Origin: Nocardia fluminea
Lineage (GTDB): Bacteria > Actinomycetota > Actinomycetes > Mycobacteriales > Mycobacteriaceae
Reading direction: 5' to 3'
Assembly: GCF_002846365.1 (NCBI RefSeq)
Contig: NZ_PJMW01000003.1
Span: forward strand, 248,001-312,000
DNA: 64,000 bases
The number at the start of each line of letters is the position of its first letter. The first letter of the stretch is position 1. Below are positions 60,685-64,000 of this stretch, one piece after another. The notes beneath the pieces were generated by a model. That model made no database searches. It was not told the origin of the DNA and worked only from the letters and a program-made list of their open reading frames with translations. Both the position numbers and the translations under genes were made by a program.

Positions 60685-61556
60685 ACGCCTTCCTCACCGA
60701 GCTCGGCAAGAACCTGGCTACCCGCTGGGCTGCCGCGCTCGCGTTGCCCGCCGCGGTATTCGTGGCCGTTGTGGTGGTGGCGGTCATGCTCGGACCCTCG
60801 CACGCACTCGACGTCGACCTGTTGTGGACTCGGGTGAGGACGGTGTCGACCGGTCCCGCGCTGGCGTGGGCCGCGGCGGCGTTCCTCGCCGCGACAGCGG
60901 TGGTGGGGTTGTCGGTTACCGCACTCGGCGGCATCGTGATCGCCGCGTGGGCAGCCACAGGCGCCGGTGTCGGCAGACCGTTCGTCGGCCTGCGCCACCG
61001 CCGTTGGCGGCGTGCGACGGTCAGGGCAGACGCTGCGGTCAAGGCGGTGCTTGTCGACCGATCGGATCTCGGAGCGAAGAGCAATGCGCAGCGAGCTCTA
61101 CTGCGACGCAACGCGATCTCCGAGATCGAACCAACCTGCCCGACGTGGGCGGGTGACCGACTGCGGAGCGTAGACGACCGCGTCCGCCGTGGCACAGGAC
61201 TTGATCTGACCACGACGTGGCCGCGATTATGGCTGGTACTGCCCGACGCGGCGCGCACCGAGGTGACGACGGTCCAGGAACGGTGTGGCTCCGCGGCTCG
61301 TATGCCGGTGTGGGGCCTGGCCTATCTGGCAGTCGGTGTGTACTGGTGGCCGGCGCTCGTGCCGGCAGTGTGGGCATTGCTGGTGTCGCGCCGTCGGATC
61401 CGCCGTGCGGTGGGGGTCTACGCGGACCTCGTCGAAGCTTCGATCGACCTGTACGCCCGAGACGTCGCCAACCAGCTCGGGTTCGAGCTGACCGGCAGGA
61501 TGACACCGGCGATCGGCGAGCAGTTGACCGAGGTGCTTCGAAAACAGCCTGGGTAG
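60681..61556 (+). CDS. Membrane protein coupled to the zinc-ribbon gene (candidate effector)
   Basis: A 291-residue protein with hydrophobic segments at about residues 17-38, 58-88 (probably two helices) and 215-235, separated by a basic cytoplasmic region rich in Arg. No known domain was recognised. It starts at GTG 60681 inside the stop of the zinc-ribbon gene. In the candidate CHAT system it would be the membrane-acting part, perhaps activated or cleaved by the protease. This is inference from gene order only. Confidence 0.72.
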   Translation: MNAFLTELGKNLATRWAAALALPAAVFVAVVVVAVMLGPSHALDVDLLWTRVRTVSTGPALAWAAAAFLAATAVVGLSVTALGGIVIAAWAATGAGVGRPFVGLRHRRWRRATVRADAAVKAVLVDRSDLGAKSNAQRALLRRNAISEIEPTCPTWAGDRLRSVDDRVRRGTGLDLTTTWPRLWLVLPDAARTEVTTVQERCGSAARMPVWGLAYLAVGVYWWPALVPAVWALLVSRRRIRRAVGVYADLVEASIDLYARDVANQLGFELTGRMTPAIGEQLTEVLRKQPG

Positions 61557-61607
61557 CTCGCGAAACTGCGACAGGCTGCCTGCGCAATCGGCGACTCGAT
61601 ATGCGAA

Positions 61608-61991
61608 TCAAGCAGCGGGTTGGAACAGTTCGATCAAGTTGCCGCTCGGGTCGGCCAGCAGTATCTGGCGGCCGCCCGGACCGCTGACGACATCGCTGCG
61701 AAATTCGGTCCCGGTCGCGCGAAGGCGTGCGACCTCGGCGTCGAGGTCGGCGACGATCAGGTGGATGCGGTTGGCGCCCGGCCCGGCGTATTCGACGGGG
61801 GTGGCGCGAGCGCCGGAACTGGCTGAACCGGACAGTAATAGGCGTAGGTGCCCACGGATCACGTCGGCAAAGGCGGGGGCGGCGCTGGTGTGCAGGGTGA
61901 AGCCGAGACGATCGGTGTAGAAGTCGATGGCTGCCTGCACGTCCGCGACGAAGTAGCGGACGCTGGCGTATTCGGTGGATGTTGACATCAT
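61608..61991 (-). CDS. Small VOC-superfamily (glyoxalase-like) protein
   Basis: A 127-residue single vicinal-oxygen-chelate domain (VRYFVADVQAAIDFYTDRLGF, then RIHLIVADLDAEVARLRATG and a late Glu in NLIELFQP). It contains no Cys, so it is not an ArsI-type C-As lyase, although it follows an ArsR-arsenate reductase fusion by ATGA overlap. It may be a glyoxalase/bleomycin-resistance-type protein for an oxyanion-related adduct. Substrate unknown. Confidence 0.82.
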   Translation of the reverse strand: MMSTSTEYASVRYFVADVQAAIDFYTDRLGFTLHTSAAPAFADVIRGHLRLLLSGSASSGARATPVEYAGPGANRIHLIVADLDAEVARLRATGTEFRSDVVSGPGGRQILLADPSGNLIELFQPAA

Positions 61992-62764
61992 GCGCTCCTT
62001 TTCGTGGGGTCGAGAGAGGAGAGGGTCGGCAGCAGATAGCGGATGCGGGTGTCGATTTCAGCGGCGGTGGCCAGGAAGAGCGGGTAAGTGTCTTCGTCGC
62101 TACCGTTGGAGGCTGCCGGGTCGGGGATGCTCCAGTGGATCCACCTGGGGTCCTCACCGAAGTCGGGGCAGACCTCGCGTGCCTTGTCGCACAAGGTGAT
62201 CACCGCGTCGAAGCGGCGTTCGGTGAGTGTGTCGAGGTGGCTAGGTCGTCGGTCGCTGAGGTCGATGTCGAATTCCGCACGTAGCATCCGAACGGTGTCG
62301 GGATGCATGGCCGACTTCGGTTGGGTACCGGCGCTGAACACTTCGATCCCTGCACCGGCACGAAGGTGCAACAGGGCTTCGGCGATCACGGAGCGGGCGC
62401 TGTTTCCGGTACACACGAACAGCACCGTCGGCGGCACCGATGACACGAATCGTAGTGATGTGGGCGCCATGTGGAGTGCTGGATGCAGCTGGGCGCCCGC
62501 ATCGGAGAGCAATAGCGCGGCGCGATCCAGATCCAGATGGTAGTAGCTGTCGCGGCCGTCGTGGCTGCTCCGTGTGGTGGCGACGAGGCCACCTTCACGC
62601 AATAGTCGCAAGTGATAGGACACCAAATTCTGCGGCTCGCCCACGCGGGCCACCAATTCGCGCACGCGAAAGTCCCCGTCGGACAGCTCGGTCAACAGTC
62701 GCCACCGCAGCGGGTGCGCGGCCAATTGCAACAACGGTGGAACAGTCTGACGAGCCGACGCCAT
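61988..62764 (-). CDS. ArsR regulator fused to low-molecular-weight-phosphatase arsenate reductase
   Basis: A 258-residue fusion. Residues 1 to about 95 are an ArsR winged helix (ELVARVGEPQNLVSYHLRLLREGGLV). From about residue 110 a low-molecular-weight phosphatase/ArsC domain follows, with the P-loop VCTGNSARS (Cys118 to Arg124) and the acid Asp in SIPDPAA. It could sense and reduce arsenate, or regulate by the same domain. ATG 62764 is chosen because a longer start would cover the palindrome at 62781-62808. No arsenite pump gene is in the window. Confidence 0.87.
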   Translation of the reverse strand: MASARQTVPPLLQLAAHPLRWRLLTELSDGDFRVRELVARVGEPQNLVSYHLRLLREGGLVATTRSSHDGRDSYYHLDLDRAALLLSDAGAQLHPALHMAPTSLRFVSSVPPTVLFVCTGNSARSVIAEALLHLRAGAGIEVFSAGTQPKSAMHPDTVRMLRAEFDIDLSDRRPSHLDTLTERRFDAVITLCDKAREVCPDFGEDPRWIHWSIPDPAASNGSDEDTYPLFLATAAEIDTRIRYLLPTLSSLDPTKRSA

Positions 62765-62780
62765 AAGCCAGACTACCACC

Positions 62781-62808
62781 AAATGCATCAATCAGATTTG
62801 ATGCATTT
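62781..62808. promoter_or_regulatory. Operator upstream of the ArsR fusion gene
   Basis: Perfect 11-base arms AAATGCATCAA and TTGATGCATTT around TCAGAT, ending 17 bases before the ArsR-fusion start. Its AT-rich, symmetric form and its position fit self-repression by the ArsR domain. Confidence 0.72.
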
Positions 62809-62860
62809 CGGAGGGGGCGCGACGAGACCAGGGTTGCTCCGACCTTCCCCACGCGCGCAT

Positions 62861-63511
62861 CTAATGCGCCAATCGGGCCGCCATCGTGGTCAGGTTGTCT
62901 GCGAAGGTCAGCACGAATTCGACGCACAGGTTGATCAGTTCGTCGCGGCTGATGTCCATACCGCCGTCGAGCCAGGCCAGGACCAACTCGGCGGCGCCGC
63001 CGGTGATCATCAGAGAGACCGCACGGACCAATGTCTCACTGCCGGCGGGCGGGTCCAACAGTGCCCGCTCCTGTTCGGCGACGACGTCGGCGATAGTGCG
63101 CATGCCGGCGGCGCGGCGGCGCATCAGTACTTCGCTGCCGTGTGCCTCGGCGAAAGCGATGCGGGCGCGGCGGGGGTCGTCGACGACGGATTTGAGAATG
63201 GCGGTGACGGCTGACCGCGTTTTGGCCGCGATGTCATCCGGTGCGGCGGCGAGTGCGTCGAGTGAGCTGCGGATCGCGGTTTCGATGATCTCGTCGTGTA
63301 CGGCGACGGCGAGTGCGTCGAGGTCGGCGAAGCTCTCGTAGAAGAACCGCGGACCGACTTTGGCCTGTTCACAGACTCCGCGCAGGGTGGTCGAAGCCCA
63401 GCCCTGGGTGCCGATGATGTCGAGGGCAGCGTCCATCAGCCGCTGGCGGCGTTCGTCGCGTCGCTGTTCGGCCGAGGTGCCGCGATAGATACCTGTCGCT
63501 GCCCGTGTCAC
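62861..63511 (-). CDS. TetR-family regulator
   Basis: A 216-residue TetR regulator. The helix-turn-helix (TTLRGVCEQAKVGPRFFYESF) is at about residues 40-60, and the helical ligand domain follows. It starts with GTG 63511 and is divergent from a cytochrome P450 gene, with a palindrome over that gene's putative -35 region. Repression of the P450 gene is the likely role. Confidence 0.86.
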   Translation of the reverse strand: MTRAATGIYRGTSAEQRRDERRQRLMDAALDIIGTQGWASTTLRGVCEQAKVGPRFFYESFADLDALAVAVHDEIIETAIRSSLDALAAAPDDIAAKTRSAVTAILKSVVDDPRRARIAFAEAHGSEVLMRRRAAGMRTIADVVAEQERALLDPPAGSETLVRAVSLMITGGAAELVLAWLDGGMDISRDELINLCVEFVLTFADNLTTMAARLAH

Positions 63512-63547
63512 ACGCCTCAGTATGCCGCATCAGCAATAGGAAACAAC

Positions 63548-63561
63548 CGTTTACGGAAACG
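63548..63561. promoter_or_regulatory. Candidate TetR operator overlapping the P450 promoter
   Basis: CGTTT and AAACG around ACGG form a symmetric site. TTTACG (63550-63555) and TATGGT (63573-63578), 17 bases apart, form a plausible promoter for the P450 gene, so a bound repressor would block it. Confidence 0.5.
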
Positions 63562-63620
63562 ACTGATTCCTGTATGGTCCAGGTCACACCACATAGCAAC
63601 GGTGCGAGAGGACTACGAAC

Positions 63621-64000
63621 ATGACGTCCACCCTGGCCCGACGGGCCAAATCAGCTGTATCCGCTGTTGCCGAGCGATACCCCTCGAAGACCCGCGCGCT
63701 GGCAGACCCGCTGCCCGGCAGTGGGTTACGTCCGATCATGGGCGACTACGGTGTCCCACTCATCGGGCACGCCATACCCGCGATGAGCGACAGCCTCGAT
63801 TTCGCCCGCCGCCGCTTCGACAAGTACGGGCCGGTGCACTGGGCCGGACTTGTCGGGCGACGCGTCGTCATGGTCTCCGGCCCGGAGGCCACCGAAGAGG
63901 TACTGGCCGATCGCGACAAGGTGTTCTCCGCGCAGCGCGGCTACACCTTCTTCATCGGCCCGTTCTTCCACGGCGGCATCCTGCTGCGCGACTTCGAGGA
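63621..64000 (+). CDS. Cytochrome P450, N-terminal part (cut by window end)
   Basis: The first 126 residues of a P450 are visible. The DPLPGSGLRPIMGDYGVPLIG opening, then RFDKYGPVHWAGLVGRRVV and the GYTFFIGPFFHGGILLRDFEE segment match the start of class I/CYP51-like bacterial P450 enzymes. The heme motif lies beyond the window. ATG 63621 follows GAGAGGAC. The gene is divergent from the TetR regulator, and its substrate cannot be guessed from this part. Confidence 0.82.
   Translation, partial: MTSTLARRAKSAVSAVAERYPSKTRALADPLPGSGLRPIMGDYGVPLIGHAIPAMSDSLDFARRRFDKYGPVHWAGLVGRRVVMVSGPEATEEVLADRDKVFSAQRGYTFFIGPFFHGGILLRDFE

Noticed and set aside
61608..61991. VOC protein as an ArsI C-As lyase, because it follows an arsenic-type gene
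   Set aside because: ArsI enzymes need a vicinal Cys pair; this protein contains no Cys.

Overview
The window is high-GC actinobacterial DNA. GTG and TTG starts are frequent, and most adjacent genes overlap by the ATGA/GTGA/TGATG type. A mycothiol-dependent formaldehyde dehydrogenase, a fused pcaL, a WS/DGAT acyltransferase, an EthA-like monooxygenase and an IdeR/DtxR-type iron box together point to a mycolic-acid actinomycete such as Nocardia or Rhodococcus. The genus is an inference. No rRNA, tRNA, CRISPR array or intact insertion sequence was seen.

Positions 1 to about 21,570 are a block of catabolic genes, all on the minus strand. Operon A (9490 down to 23) encodes an extradiol dioxygenase, a fumarylacetoacetate-hydrolase-family (FAH) protein, a D-2-hydroxyacid dehydrogenase, an aminoglycoside-phosphotransferase-like kinase, a diverged enolase, a second FAH protein, a cyclase-family hydrolase, an FAD hydroxylase and an amidohydrolase. 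A cytochrome P450 with its own FAD/[2Fe-2S] reductase, an IclR regulator and acetoacetyl-CoA synthetase lie between A and operon B. Operon B (21568 down to 14768) repeats the theme: FAD hydroxylase, extradiol dioxygenase, FAH protein, two SDR enzymes, a cyclase-family protein and a C-C-type alpha/beta hydrolase. A divergent LysR regulator faces it. A and B look like two paralogous meta-cleavage pathways for hydroxylated or methoxylated aromatic acids. A is unusual in carrying a dehydrogenase-kinase-enolase set that could turn hydroxypyruvate into phosphoenolpyruvate.

Positions 22,676 to 38,945 hold the central aromatic-acid genes. They include a decayed AAHS transporter relic, a LuxR-type regulator divergent from mscR plus a metallo-hydrolase (formaldehyde disposal), an intact AAHS transporter, vanB-vanA with a PadR regulator and its operators, pobA, an IclR regulator (pcaR), and the complete protocatechuate branch pcaHGBLFIJ. 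In this model the P450 and VanAB remove methyl groups, MscR and its partner oxidise the released formaldehyde, PobA and VanAB feed protocatechuate, and the pca genes take it to succinyl-CoA and acetyl-CoA.

Positions 39,056 to 64,000 are accessory. They hold a Baeyer-Villiger-type monooxygenase with a divergent AraC regulator, a WS/DGAT acyltransferase, an SsuABC-like transporter with an arylsulfotransferase-like protein and a LacI regulator, and a DoxX protein. Next come an iron-box-controlled siderophore-type ABC transporter fused into an operon with two unknown paralogous proteins and an FmdE-like protein, a membrane/lipoprotein pair, and a CopC-domain protein. The last part holds a 1,176-residue CHAT protease divergent from a zinc-ribbon protein and a membrane protein (a candidate conflict system), an ArsR-arsenate reductase fusion, a TetR regulator, and the start of a second cytochrome P450 cut by the window end.
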